From positions 1,395,221 through 1,459,220 of the forward strand of contig MNCI01002682.1 in NCBI GenBank assembly GCA_015680685.1: a stretch of DNA of 64,000 nt. Direction: 5' to 3'. The notes under the pieces were generated by a model. The model saw only the letters and a program-made list of their open reading frames with translations, ran no database searches and was not told the DNA's origin. This stretch comes from Gnetum montanum (lineage: Eukaryota; Streptophyta; Gnetopsida; Gnetales; Gnetaceae). Numbering within the stretch: position 1 is the stretch's first letter; every line of letters begins with the position of its first letter. The position numbers and the translations under genes are program-made. This document shows positions 35,676 through 47,650 of the stretch, one piece after another.

Positions 35676-36113
35676 NNNNNNNNNNNNNNNNNNNNNNNNN
35701 NNNNNNNNNNNNNNNNNNNNNNNNNNNNNNNNNNNNNNNNNNNNNNNNNNNNNNNNNNNNNNNNNNNNNNNNNNNNNNNNNNNNNNNNNNNNNNNNNNNN
35801 NNNNNNNNNNNNNNNNNNNNNNNNNNNNNNNNNNNNNNNNNNNNNNNNNNNNNNNNNNNNNNNNNNNNNNNNNNNNNNNNNNNNNNNNNNNNNNNNNNNN
35901 NNNNNNNNNNNNNNNNNNNNNNNNNNNNNNNNNNNNNNNNNNNNNNNNNNNNNNNNNNNNNNNNNNNNNNNNNNNNNNNNNNNNNNNNNNNNNNNNNNNN
36001 NNNNNNNNNNNNNNNNNNNNNNNNNNNNNNNNNNNNNNNNNNNNNNNNNNNNNNNNNNNNNNNNNNNNNNNNNNNNNNNNNNNNNNNNNNNNNNNNNNNN
36101 NNNNNNNNNNNNN
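35676..36113. other. Assembly gap (438 N)
   Basis: Run of N. Open frames reported across it are meaningless. It may hide the rest of an element whose promoter-like part lies at 36190-36990. Confidence 0.99.
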
Positions 36114-36189
36114 AATTTAAACAAAACAAAAAATGAAATGCATAACTCACAGGACCATGACAAAGAGGCTGAAATCTCTATTCTAGCAA

Positions 36190-36990
36190 GCCATCTTATA
36201 AGCAATCGTTTACACTTTCATCTTTACAAAATGCTCTTCTCCCAAGACTCAAAGTGTCTCCATGTGAGAGCCCAAGTGCTAACTAGTAGCCTTTAAAGTG
36301 TGATGTATGAGACCCCAAGTGTGATAATCATATTCTTCCTTGACCCTTGAAGCCTTTTTATAGGGTTCCAAGGTAGGTAGGGAAGTTACATATTCAAAAA
36401 TATCTCACCTAACTTCTCTCCCAAGTAACTTGGCCAACCAATTAGGAGATTACTTACCCAACAAGTTAGGTGAGTTACAACAATTTTTGGGTGGTTTCAA
36501 CCACAAAAGAGATCAAAGTGCTGCATCTGACATGTGTCCCATGTAGTTGCCAAGTGTCTTCATGTAGTTGTCAAGTGTCTTCACTCAGTTGCCAAGTGGT
36601 CACCATGGAGATAAACAAGTTGTAGGTGACAAGTGTCCCATGCAAGTGACAAGTGACCTTTGTGGAGAAAAAGAGGTTGTAGTTGACAAGTGGCCTTGGT
36701 GGTAGTTATAAACATCATAGGATTAAGACTAAGAATTTATAATTTTCACAAAAAATTACCACTATAAAAAAAAGCTATGGTTTCCAAGTGTCCTATTTGG
36801 TGGTTATAAGTACCATGGGAAATTGAAATTTAGTTGTAACCACCAAGGGGAAGTTATCACCACCATGATATTTAAAAATTGTAAAGGACACTTGTTCCAT
36901 ACATATAATATTGAATAACTGTCTTATAACTTCTCTTTCCTTTTGAGATAATAACAATATACCCTTTACTTCTTTTTTAAATAAAGCAAA
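36190..36990 (-). promoter_or_regulatory. Promoter- or LTR-like segment on the minus strand
   Basis: The minus strand has CCTATAAAAAGGC with a TATAAAAA box at 36362-36355. Upstream (36530-36700) are repeated caagtg-containing blocks such as gttgccaagtgtcttcatg. The layout resembles the U3 part of an LTR or a gene promoter aimed at the gap. No partner copy is visible. Confidence 0.4.
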
Positions 36991-37026
36991 AACAAAAATC
37001 AAATTAAATTTGATTAAAAAGGTTTA

Positions 37027-38157
37027 GTGGAAGGAAAAATGAATGAAATATCGGCAATATCAACATCCACATTTATGTCCATGTTAGGCTTAGAAATGGC
37101 CTGTCTTGTGGCTGTGGCTACTGCCAAACCTCTTCCTGTTTCGTCGTCTTTCTGTTTGGCTGTAACGGCCAAGAACTGCCACCATGAGAGGAGGTTCTGC
37201 CGTAGCCAAGGGTTTCAATGGAGGGTTTCGGAGCTGCTAGGAACATGAGGGTTGTGACATGTAAATCCTTTCATTTTTGCATTCGTAAGTTTAGTGGCCA
37301 GATTGGAAACATTTTTGGCTAGACCCTTCTTCTTTCTGCCCATTCCTTGCTGCTACCGCCCTCTCCGTCGTCGCCATCTGTCCTCCCACAAACTCGTGCG
37401 CAGATTTTCCCATTTCTCAGAATTCATCCTCCACCACTTCTGTAACTGCTTCAACAGTAGCGTCTGTGCCCTGTGACTCTCCTTACTCTTCTTCTTCTTC
37501 TTCCGCATCCTTGTCCTGGCCGTTTTTTGTCACAGGCATTTCGTTTTCTGTTGCAAGCATTTCATTTTTTTTACCGTATTTTTTGTTCTCAGTGCTATTT
37601 CGGAGGCGCCCTCTTCTGATCGCCGCGACCGTGTGTCGTGATGGTGCCACTGCTCTGCATCTTCCACGTCCTCCATGGCTATTCTCCACTCGCGCGTAGT
37701 CACCGTGAAAAACCAGAGCTTCAAAACAAACCCTAAGCTACCACAGAGCCGAAGCCATGCCAGGCAAAATTCTTCTTCCTCCATTGAAGGGAATCATCTA
37801 GAATTCTAACAAAAAATCTGCTGTGTTTTCATGCCCCTTCGTCATAAATCTATCCGGCATAAATTACAAAGCACTTTTCCACACTTTGAATTTTGGCATT
37901 CTTGGGGTCGCTGATGAAACGCGGGAGGGCACGGACATACAGAGCAACTCCAAGGCTCCTGATGTTGATCGTAGAAATATTCCTGCAACTCCCACCAGCC
38001 CAAATACATTTGCAATTCTAGAAAAATATACTGTGGAAGTACCCAAATCAATACTGATGGCCACCATGGCTGATCACTATGCCCAACGAATTTGTAGTTT
38101 TAAGGCATCAGAGAATAGTGTGCCAGTCTTCCTGTCTTATGGTAGAAAAATTTAAAT
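37027..38157 (+). other. Unrecognised gene-like sequence in E's leader
   Basis: Base composition changes to a less AT-rich, non-repetitive stretch. There is a CT-rich part (37320-37700) with ctcttcttcttcttc. An open frame 37823-38155 follows, with NIPATPTSPNTFAILEKY and ending KI. I do not recognise the protein. It could be the 5' part of a non-LTR element (a short NTFAIL-type block is common before LINE endonucleases) or a captured host gene fragment. It lies between the two leader repeats, so it was acquired within E. Confidence 0.35.
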
Positions 38158-38293
38158 TTTGGATTTTAGCACCAATGTATGTGCCTAGATAAGTTAAGGT
38201 ATGATTTTTTCATATGGGTAACATGGTCCTTGGAAGGAGGCTCTACAACTTTTGTGTATTGGTTGGTTCAAGGATGCAAGTTGAACAAGGCCT

Positions 38294-38524
38294 CTAAGAT
38301 TTTTGGACATTCAACCATGCCTTTGTGAATGTGAACCAATTAGCAAAAGCTCTTCTATAATCAACATGGTAGACTTCAAGGTGAAGAAATAAAATCTCAA
38401 AAATCTCTTTTAAATCATTCAAAAAATCACCATAACCGTATAAAGCTTGTTCCATTGAATGGCCAAAATGTGCCAACAACCTCCAATCTCCAGTTAACTT
38501 GTTTGTCTTACGGTATTCTTGCAC
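38294..38524 (-). other. Unassigned 76-codon open frame in E's leader
   Basis: Minus-strand frame reading KTNKLTGDWRLLAHFGHSM and later EIFEILFLHLEVYHVDYRRA. Composition is protein-like, but I recognise no family. It ends next to the second leader repeat. May belong with the foreign segment at 37027-38157. Confidence 0.3.
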
Positions 38525-38645
38525 ACGTTCTGCACCCTATAACACACTAGCATGAACGTGATACCCTTTTGTAGTTGTTTACACATTGTGTGGTACGGAT
38601 TGGTTGCTCTAACGATTTCTTTGGAACCTGGCAAGACATAAATCC
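38503..38645 (+). repeat. Leader direct repeat, copy 2
   Basis: Partner of 35114-35260; gag follows within 70 bp. Confidence 0.75.
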
Positions 38646-38706
38646 TTTTGATTACTTTCCATTTTCCTTGTTTTTCTCATTCGCAAAACCGTTTAGCTTC
38701 GTAAAA

Positions 38707-40964
38707 ATGACTTTGCCAAGCACTGCTGCTAACACCTCTAACCTCAAGGTTCCCTTCATGGTTCAAGGCATTATCGGTGCTGCACAACCACTCAGCCCAG
38801 GGCTGGGGCCACATCGATCCCTTAGGATCCAGAATCGGGAACCTGAGGGTTTGGCCTAGCAACATGAGTGCTATAACTTTCTCTATGCAAAGGTGCAGGA
38901 AAACTTGCCCTTAGATGCACAAGAACTTGAAGACAAATGTAGCTTCAAGTTCATTTACTGTAATGGAAAGGAATTTTTTCCCATTCCTAACACTTCCATT
39001 CCTTTGACACAGACGAATCAATGGCTGCTAGACCAACTAATCCAGTTGGCTAGGTTAGGGAGAAGCAGGACACAATGTCCAACCATGACGAGACCTTCTA
39101 GGATGGACAGGAGGAGCTTGATTCTCAATCTGATGAGGGAGGTCAAACCAAGCCCATTACCATCCCTCCTACCCAGTCTTGCTGGACCAACCTGTTGTCT
39201 ATAGTCACTCCCCTTGTGATCACACCTACGCTTTCTCAACCTGCAATTACATCTGCAATGGGTAGCCATGTCATCTCCTCAGTGTATCAATGCCCCTATT
39301 CCTCTGTTTCATTTTCAACCACTATTCCTTTGCAAACTGTTCATCATTCTATTACTGTAGCGCATCACACGCCAATCACAGCTACCCTGCCACATGTTCA
39401 CACTGTGCCTACTTCACAGTCGTACGCAACTTCTTTTTCCATTCCCACATTTACACCTATCCCACCATCAACGACTGGCCTAGGCCCATCCACATGGTGA
39501 ACCCCATTCGTTGCTCCCCCTGTTACGCTACCATCACAGATGTCTCACCATGTTCCCCACCAGGCCTACCAAACCCCACAGATAGTACAACCTGGTGTGG
39601 GAATATGGTCTTTTCCACCTCACACATAAGCCGCCCATTCCATGGCGTAACCTACAACTACCGCTTCAACAGTGCCACCTACTAGGTGGTGGACAATGCA
39701 GCCACCACTATTCATAGGGGCCACCCCAATGGTACCATCGATGGGTCACGCTACTGCCCCTACCACCCCATAGATGGGAGCTGCCTTGGTAGTTCCCCAA
39801 CTATCCACATTGTCGTAGGGTCTAGATCAAGCATTCCAACTTATCTAGACCCTTACTGAGGAAATAAAATGTCTTAAGGCTATCGGGTTTAACATGGTAC
39901 AAGTCATGGACTTTTACTAGGACAACCCTATCAACCTTATAATCCCCGCACTCATGTTACCCCTGGGGATCTCCCTCCCCCATTTCATGAAATACAATGG
40001 AGAGGAAGATCCTAATGCACATCTTGTTACCTTTAGGTCTGAGTCTCTTCTACTACAACAATGGCTGCACACCATTATTAGCATCTTTGCCATGTCTCTA
40101 ACTGGGAAGGCCCTAGACTGGTACCATGCCTTGCCATGCTCCTCCATATCAACCCTAGAGGAGCCTCTGACCCAGTTTGTGACACACTTCAGGTATAACT
40201 TGAAGCCAGAAATCACGCTTGATCAGCTGATGAGTGTGAAGCAGGATCCTCTGAAACCAATCCAAAAGTTCATCCAGTGTTGGAGCACAACCCTTAACGA
40301 AATCCGCTAGCCTATCGAGGAGGCCCACTTACTGGTTGTCTTTAAATATGCAGTGAATGACTTCATCAAGTCTAAGTTGTACTACCTCACTCCTAGCACT
40401 CTTATTCAGGCCTTCGCTCAAACTAAGAGCATACAGGATGCGGCTGAGGTAAGCAAAGACCTGGCCTATGTTGCTTACAAGAACACCTTCACAAAGAAGG
40501 ATAAGGGTAAGGCTACAATAGCCATAGTGGCTGCTATGGCGAATGAATCCAAACCCAAACCTAATAAAAATGGTAACAAGAATGGCAAGAAGCTAGCCAC
40601 ACCCATAGCTAATGTTGCACCCAAGCAAGGCAACGCACCACTACCTTCCGCACCTGCACCCGAGACATCTATGCCACCAAAATCAAACTTTGAGTGTAAA
40701 GATTACTCAAAGTATACCCTGCTACCTATCAAGCCTTCAAATCTTCTGAAGCAACTACTAGTAGTGGGGTACATCCAACACAAGTGGATGTCAGAGGAGG
40801 GAGTTAAGAAACATCAGCGCTACTGCAAGCTCCTTAGGAACCCCTCTTTGGCCCTACCCAACAAGCCCCCAATCCCTAAGGGTTTCAAGCTGGACCGATT
40901 TTGTGACTACCACCAACAGTGTGGTCACAACACAAATTACTGTCTAGCGTTGAAGGATGATTGA
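38707..40964 (+). pseudogene. gag: Element E gag (Tat type)
   Basis: Structural polyprotein forming the virus-like particle. It starts at an ATG (38707, MTLPSTAANTSNLK) and has a long proline/serine/threonine-rich N-terminal part (39195-39850). The capsid domain lies at 39954-40310: LPHFMKYNGEEDPNAHL, MSLTGKALDWYHALP and QFVTHFRY-type motifs. A lysine-rich segment with KPNKNGNKNGKK follows (40540-40590). The end has FCDYHQQCGHNTNYCLALKD, a C-x2-H-x4-H-x4-C zinc-knuckle variant typical of Tat gag. Three or four frameshifts or stops separate these pieces (for example TAG at 40309). Protease follows after a proline-rich linker. Confidence 0.85.
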
Positions 40965-41849
40965 TCAGGGAAAGCTGGTGCTAGATGAAAGCAACCCAAT
41001 ACGCCCTGAAAATCAATCTTTTCATGCCTACACTGACCCCCTCAATGCCAACAATGTCGATTATGTCATCAACACCATCATCATTGACAGTAACCCTAGA
41101 CCGCCCTAGCAGCTGTTTGTGGTCCGTGTGCCTCAGTGTAGTGCACCAGCACCACTAGTCACTGATCAAATCCCACAACAACCATTTGTCCTGAGAGCCC
41201 CTCCCCGGGCATTTGCCCCTACATCATCTATTAGCGAAACCGTGCCACCCCACCTATTAACACCATTAGCTCCATTTATCATCAGGGGGCCAATTCCTTC
41301 AATAGCCCCCACCCCCATAAGACAGCTACACAACCTTCTTGTCCTAAAAAATGAGAAGTGTATTTTACAGGTGAGATGTCAATAGAAGATATCACCCCAA
41401 GTACTTCCAAGCCTACATCTTCACCCCTTGCATTTATGCCCTCGTCACCAAAGAGGGATGTTGCTACGACCACACAGTCTATGCCACCCCGCCAAAAAGG
41501 GTCTGAACCCAGACCAAAAACTGTCCCTCCTCGGGAAATTCATCTTCTAGGACAAATAGAAGAGAAGAAGGGAAATAAATAGGGGGTGGCCAGGACCTCT
41601 TGGATGCTCTCATGCAGGTCAAATAAGCTCTAAAATAAAATAATACTACCCTGAGCTTGTATGACCTAATCATGACATCTACCACACATCGTGAGGCTTT
41701 GATCCGCATGTTGACGGTGATTCTGGTTGAAGGGAACATGCCGACAAAAGAGAAAGCCATCCACTCAGTTATGCTTCCCTCTGCGCCTACAGAGCCAAGC
41801 CGTCCCAACTGACTTTCTATGATAGTTCCATTAGGGAAGACTTTGAAAG

Positions 41850-42508
41850 GGGTTAGGTAACTATAGCGCCCCTATTCATCACAATTCGGGTTGGCCAACA
41901 CAGGATCCGAAAGGTACATGTTGATGATGGGGCAACCACAAATGTCATCCCCTTCCCTATTGTGGACAAGCTGGGTTTGGTCGACCAAATCAGACCCACA
42001 ACAACATTGTGCCTAAAATTGTTCAATGGGGCATAGGTCTTCGTGAAGGGCACAGTCCATATAGACTTCGTGGCAGGGGACCAGTTCCCCACAAACGCAA
42101 CATTCATCGTGGTCGAAGAGATGCCTAAGTTTAACCTGATCTTGGGGAGGTCATGGTTAGCACAACTTAGGGTTGTTCCTTCACCCATTCACTAGGAGAT
42201 CCACCTACCATACATAGTCAAGGAGGTGGTAATCCATGACAACGAGGCAATGACACAAGCTATCAATAACGTAGACATGATACAAGGCTCAGAGGTCATA
42301 ACCTCTGAGAACGAAGCACCTATCGCAGCACACACTAACCATCCAACGAGAGAATCAACTCGGAGAGCTAGTTCCCAAAACAAAAACGCATGGGCTAAGT
42401 TGTCCTTCCAAGTGAAGGACAATGATGTAGACAAAGGCCCTAGAAAAGCAGCTCGGCCTTATGTCTTGCCCAACCCACGATGGATCAAGAAGCAGCTACG
42501 CATAGCAT
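41850..42508 (+). pseudogene. Element E protease (Tat type)
   Basis: Retropepsin with active-site region VHVDDGATTNVIPF (D-D-G where D-S-G or D-N-G is usual), TTTLCLKLFNGA, the VDFVAGDQF-type middle and FNLILGRSWLAQLRVVPSPIH, a Tat-like end motif. It continues as an open frame 42226-42508 with an alanine/arginine-rich tail ending at a stop. Frameshifted relative to gag. RT does not follow: the next 5.8 kb holds repeats and the antisense gene. Confidence 0.8.
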
Positions 42509-42645
42509 AGCAACCCCACTGCTTCCTGCCCAGTCATCACCCTTTGTACATTTACTGCCTTTTTTTTTGCATTTGTCCATCTACGTTAGTTACTAGTTAG
42601 CCATCCTTTAAATCATTAGTGTATCATCCCTTTAACACACGATGA

Positions 42646-42858
42646 CCCAAAATGGCCTAAAACTATGCTCGTCCATGGCCTAAAATGGCCTAAAAATATG
42701 CTCATCCATGGCTCGAAATGCCCTAAAACTATGCTTCCCAATGGCCCAAAATGGCCTAAAACTATGCTACACTATGGCCTGAAATGGCTTAAAACTAGCG
42801 ATGGCCCACAATGGCCTAAAACTAATCCAAGGGCCCAAAATGGCCTAAACTAAAACAT
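42646..42858 (+). repeat. 33-bp tandem repeat after E protease
   Basis: Six to seven units of the form atggcctaaaactatgct plus a short atggcccaaa half-unit, at about 33-bp spacing. Confidence 0.85.
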
Positions 42859-43194
42859 TAACAACAAAAATTTTACATTCAATTCATCGCATAGACAATG
42901 CATAAGTTAGCGTAGACCCAATTTCTGTTTTTGAAATCCTCTTTTCATTCAAAAATTTTATCTGTTAAATAATGTTTGCAAAAATTTTACAAAAATTTCA
43001 AAAACTCCCATGCTGTCATGGGTTCCCTGCACCTGCATCATCTTCTTCACTATTATTTGCTCTTGCATCACCCCCTTTCGCATCACCTTCCCCTACGCTG
43101 TCCTCTACCACCCTTTCATGCCAGCCCTACGCCCTCATCTGGAACCTACATAGTAGAAAGGAAGTAGTCATCTAGGGCAACATATGCATGAGCA

Positions 43195-46100
43195 TTAACA
43201 CATTAGAAAGTGACTGACCTGAAATGGCCCTGTGTCTATCTCGAAAGGTATCTGATCTAAACCAAGCCCGAGGTGGTGCCAAACCTCATCTTCCATGATA
43301 TCTACCCAAGGCCTAATGCTAGGTTCAGTGTCTGCGGCAGCTTTCTTCTTCTCAACGGTCCTCCATCTTGGTGGTCCTAGAGAAAAAGAGGCAGTAGCAA
43401 TCTCACCTGTGGGAAGGTCCATTTCTCATTCAGGAGATTCCATGACCTTTACTTGCTGCATGAACTTGTTGTAGGCCTCAGAAGCACCAATGGAATCTAC
43501 AAATTCTTTATAGGTAAACGCCTCCATAGAAGCATCCCTATACAGTTTATGATAGGTTGCACGTTCCAGTTTATACATGTGTTTATGGTTTTTCTGGGAC
43601 TACCCCCATTCGTAAACCCTTGCACTATAATCTTTCCAATCCTAACTCTTCTAGGCCAACAAGTCCATTTGCATTTGTCATTTTATGATTTCTTGGGTGG
43701 CTTCATTGTTCAGTTGCACGATTGTACAATACCTGGCATAATCTATCATAACCATGCACCAATCCTCATTATTAGTATCATAGGCTATGAGGAATTCGTT
43801 CCTTGATTTGGGTCTTCCACCTCAGTGCTCAGGTCAGCCTTCTCTTTTTCAGCCTTCTAGACCCATTTCCACATATCTTTGTTGACGTTCCTACACTTCC
43901 ACAAGGAGCGTGCCGAGTGCAAAGCACATTTCCTAGCCTCGTCGTATGCGCGATGAGGCACTTCAGCCACTTCAGGCAAGAATGTAGGCACAGCATCAAC
44001 CTTCAAAGCCCATGACAAGTGCCATTTGAGTCGAGAGGCTATGATAACACAAAGAGCACATCAGTCACATTAGCGTAGCAAGGTTATCAAATTCAAGAAC
44101 TCTAGTATAGCAACATGAGAGAACCTAACATAAATACTTGCCCACTTCAGGATCGACCTATTGGAGATAGTCGATCATGTCGTTGACGACCCCCTACATA
44201 AATGTAAACTTTTCAAGGGTCTTGGCCCATGGTTCCAGGTGAACCAAAGGGGGTCTTGCAGCATCAATAGTGGTGTATGTCATGCAATTAAACATGTCAG
44301 TAATAGTCAACGTGAACTGTGGTATGACTATGGATAAAGAAACTCACCAACATCTAACTACAATTCCCCTCCTTTCTGACTCGAAATAATGATGGTACCT
44401 TTTGCATTTCTCCACTCCCCCAATGCTGAACTGCCTTTGGAAAGGGGATCTCTAGCAGAAGTCCCTTCCAAGTGGATGCAGATTTCTTCCTCATTTGCTA
44501 GCGCCTTTCCTTTTGAGGCACTAACATTCTTTCCATCAGCAGGAGACTCTTCTTCATCTCCAAAAATGTCCTCCTTGTTAATAGGAGGATTTTGCCTAAT
44601 AACAAGAGCCCCTACCTTGGTAACGGGAGCTCTTTCTCTCTTGACTGGGGCCCTTTCCTCTGAGATTAGGGCCTTCGCGTCTTTATTTTTCACCCCCATC
44701 TTGGGGGCTAACACCTCTTCATCACCTTCTTCTTCTTCCTCTTCTTCCTCTGGCATCCAAAAAACATGTTTGCATTAGCTCAAAATAGGTTAGCTTAAAG
44801 TAGGTGCTACGCTATCTAGCATAGCATAGCATAGCAGGCATTAACAAAGTAGGCGAAGAAATAAGCATAAACAAAAGCGTTTACCAATGGGGGGTTGCAT
44901 CCTCTGCAGTTTAAACCGTAGTCTCTACCCCTCCTCTTCTTCTACGTGAAGGGTTTCCTTAGCTGAAGGAGGCCTCTTTCTCCATGACTTACTGGCCACC
45001 GTTTTGGCAATGAGACATTTCCCCTATGATACACTATCGGTGGTAGAAAGGGATGCCTCTCCTATGTTGTCTTGGCCACAAAAGTTGCAGGCCACCCAAT
45101 CCTTAGTCGTCACGGAGAATGACTCCCCAATTGCTTCTGGGGGATCCTAGGCTGGGGTGGTCTAGAGGATCTGGTAGATCCACGATTTGGAAATCTGGTT
45201 GCAATTCCGCATTATCCAAGCCCCATTCTCGTGGACTACCAAAAACTCCGCAAAACGTCGCAAATAGGCTATGTAAAAGGCATAATGCACATTGAAACAG
45301 GACTCCTACTTCTTATGGAGCCCCACGTTTTCAGCCTACAAGCCTTTACACAAAGACCTAGCCCAGTTGTAGTGAGCCCCCTCTTCCATGACCTCACGCA
45401 TTACCTAGGCTTACTCAATCCCAAGGATCTTCCACTGGGAAAGTAGCTGGGGAAAAGTGTGAGCACAGAAGATGGGATAAATTTCTTTGGTTGGTCCATC
45501 CTTGACCTTCTCCATAAGGATCCCCTTCTGCTCTTTTGCAACCACTCCTCGTTGTCATCCTTCTAAAGGTTTAGCTCCTTCTTGGTCTTTGATCCTATGA
45601 GGATTCCATCAGTAGGGACACCAAAAAGGTCTGCGAATAGCTGGTCATTGACTTCAATGACCACTCGCACACTATGTATGCATGTGCGGAAGCGGTCTAC
45701 CTTATTGAAGAAGGAGTCCGCTAGGCCGAGCATCTCAATAGTAGGAATGCTTAGATTTGGGGCTAGGAATAGATTCATGAGCCCAGCACCTTGCAGATTC
45801 TTGACTAGGGAATCTGAGGCCTTGTTGCATATCCAACACTGGCTCACATCTACTTCTCCGTACTGGAAGTAGATGTTTGCCTCCTAGCTCCTGATAGTTA
45901 TCACCATCACCTCCTAAGATTTCTTTGTTCCTATAGTAGTTTACATAGAAGAAGTTAGCATAAAAACATAAAAAAAATGGCAAAGACACTCGAGCATGTA
46001 GTAACTACTGTTTATCTTACCAGGCTTATACGGCAACAAGAATGGTGGAAGAGTGACCAAGACATCTTCAACAATGATCGGGTTGAAGGGTGTCCATCCC

Positions 46101-47490
46101 TCATCCAACCAATCAAACTCCTTGCATCTATTGTAGAGGTTGGGATATCAATTTGGGTAGGTGTGGTACTCAACCCCACATTGACCTATCACACCTACAC
46201 GAATATTCTCAGCAAAAGAGAATTCCCACAATGCCATTTGTGTTATGGTCAATGTATCCCCATCGCCGTGAAGCCCTTTTTCGTTGATATAAAACCTGGT
46301 AACAAGAACACATCGTTAACACTTGGCTAGCATAGCAAGTATTACATAGCATAGTAGAACGTGGCTACAAAACTCACCTGCCAGCATAGTAAACAATTCC
46401 TGGTGGGCTTTGGAAACACGTTCCCATATGACGTGCAACAAACAATGTGTTGTATGCATGGTAGCACTTGTACTCAGGCATCTCCCAAATCCAAGCCAAA
46501 CGTCTCAAATTTTTAGAGCACTAACTGGATCCTTCTCCTTGCCTACTACTAATTTCCCTGTCCATTAGATACCTTAGAATACCCCAATTTTTCCCAGGAA
46601 ACAGGGTTTCTACTATGACGGCCGCTACCTCCTCCGCTAGGTGTCACCAAACGATCACACTAAAGTGTTGGAGGAGGAATTGTAGGAACTCTTGTGCTCT
46701 ATCCCTGAACCAAATCCCCTAATCCCCCACACATGTATGGGAAGGAGGAACATGGGCCACTGGTTTGTTCATGTAGCACAAGACCCCTACAATTTCAAGG
46801 ATAATTAGTCTTGGTTGTAGCGCTACCCTGCACAACACAATAGCAAGTGTTAGCATCATGTCCAAGTGTGGTACAAACATAGCATAGCAAGAATTAGCAT
46901 TTTAGCAAATAGCATAGCAGCAATACTCTTCCTGCATATAGCATAGCGAAAACATGAAAGCAATAGCGTAGCGAAAATAGCCTAGTGTAGCAACAGAGCG
47001 ATTAATCCTAACAAAGCAATTGGCACTACACCCTAATAAAGCATGCATCATACTGTGACATCATGCATGGCCAAACCCTCCTGAGAGTCCTATGCTATGC
47101 TAGTCAAAAGCCAAGTAACTCAAACCGTCCAAGCCTCTATGGCAATGACAGCCACAGCGAGGGTAGTTTAAGCGACCTTACATGCAACTTTAGTGTAGCG
47201 TTTGTGCATCCTCTGTGGCCAAAATGGCGATAGCGATGGTGCAAAGGCCAAAACAACGACAATGCAATGACAAAAAACATGGATAGCTAAAGCTAAATCG
47301 TAGAAAATGAAAGCAAGAAAAAAAACAAAAAAATAGAAGCACAAGGAAACAGAAGAAGCATAGCAGCCTACCAAGTCAATAGTGTCTCCTCTCGCACCGT
47401 GATGCATGCTTATGTCATGCGTGCTAGGGTTTCCTTCACCTCATCAACCTTAGCAAGCACCAAGTGTGTGTGTTCTTTCTTCGTAGCCAT
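43195..47490 (-). pseudogene. Spliced antisense gene inside element E (function unknown)
   Basis: Inferred exons on the minus strand: 47490-47372 (ATG GCT start, MATKKEHTHLVLAKVDEV), 46827-46378, 46295-46021, 45930-44886, 44749-44348, about 44280-44142 and 44038-43195 (stop). Splice pairs seen: GTAGGC...TGCAG, GTGAGT...ACCAG, GTAAGA...TATAG, GTAAAC...GCCAG, and a GC-AG pair GCAAGT...CATAG. The first four joins preserve the frame by exon phase, apart from one frameshift inside exon 4; a second is in the last exon. The acceptor between exons 5 and 6 is unresolved. Landmarks: RLIILEIVGVLCYM, FLQFLLQHFSVIVW (exon 2); QMALWEFSFAENIRVGVIG (exon 3); SVRVVIEVNDQLFADLFGVP, YLRRFAEFLVVHENGAW (exon 4); an eight-glutamate run (exon 5); EAFTYKEFVDSIGASEAYN (last exon). 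About 1,050 residues, family not recognised. Scattered stops show this copy is dead. D holds a homologue. Confidence 0.72.
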
Positions 47491-47642
47491 CGTCCTGCTT
47501 ACTAACTCTTTCTCGTTGCTATGTCGAAACCCCCTTGCTTTTTGATGACACAATTGCTCTATGCTCCGAAATCACCCTGTGCTCTGAATGTGAGCTTTGA
47601 GCTAATACGATGAAAATAACGAGCTTACCAGAGGTTAATCCC

Positions 47643-47650
47643 TATTTATA
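47643..47650 (-). promoter_or_regulatory. TATA box of the antisense gene
   Basis: TATAAATA on the minus strand, 153 bases upstream of the ATG at 47490; initiation about 30 bases downstream would leave a 5' leader of roughly 120 bases. The start context gacgATGgct fits plant start sites. A palindromic atgctatgcagcgtagcat block lies about 60 bases upstream (47707-47725), like those in E's LTR. Confidence 0.6.

Noticed and set aside
35548-36205. Open frames of 156-200 codons around 35.6-36.2 kb
   Set aside because: They consist of the N gap translated as unknown residues.
37483-37784. Minus-strand frames with a glutamate run near 37500
   Set aside because: They mirror the CT-rich plus strand; no motif supports coding on this strand.
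44256-44345. Intron between exons 5 and 6 of the antisense gene as a canonical pair
   Set aside because: The donor (GTGAGT at 44347-44342) is good, but no AG acceptor gives the required phase; the site may be mutated, so I left it unresolved.
44389-44778. 129-codon plus-strand frame rich in serine
   Set aside because: It is the complement of the acidic exon 5 of the antisense gene; the serine run mirrors the glutamate run.
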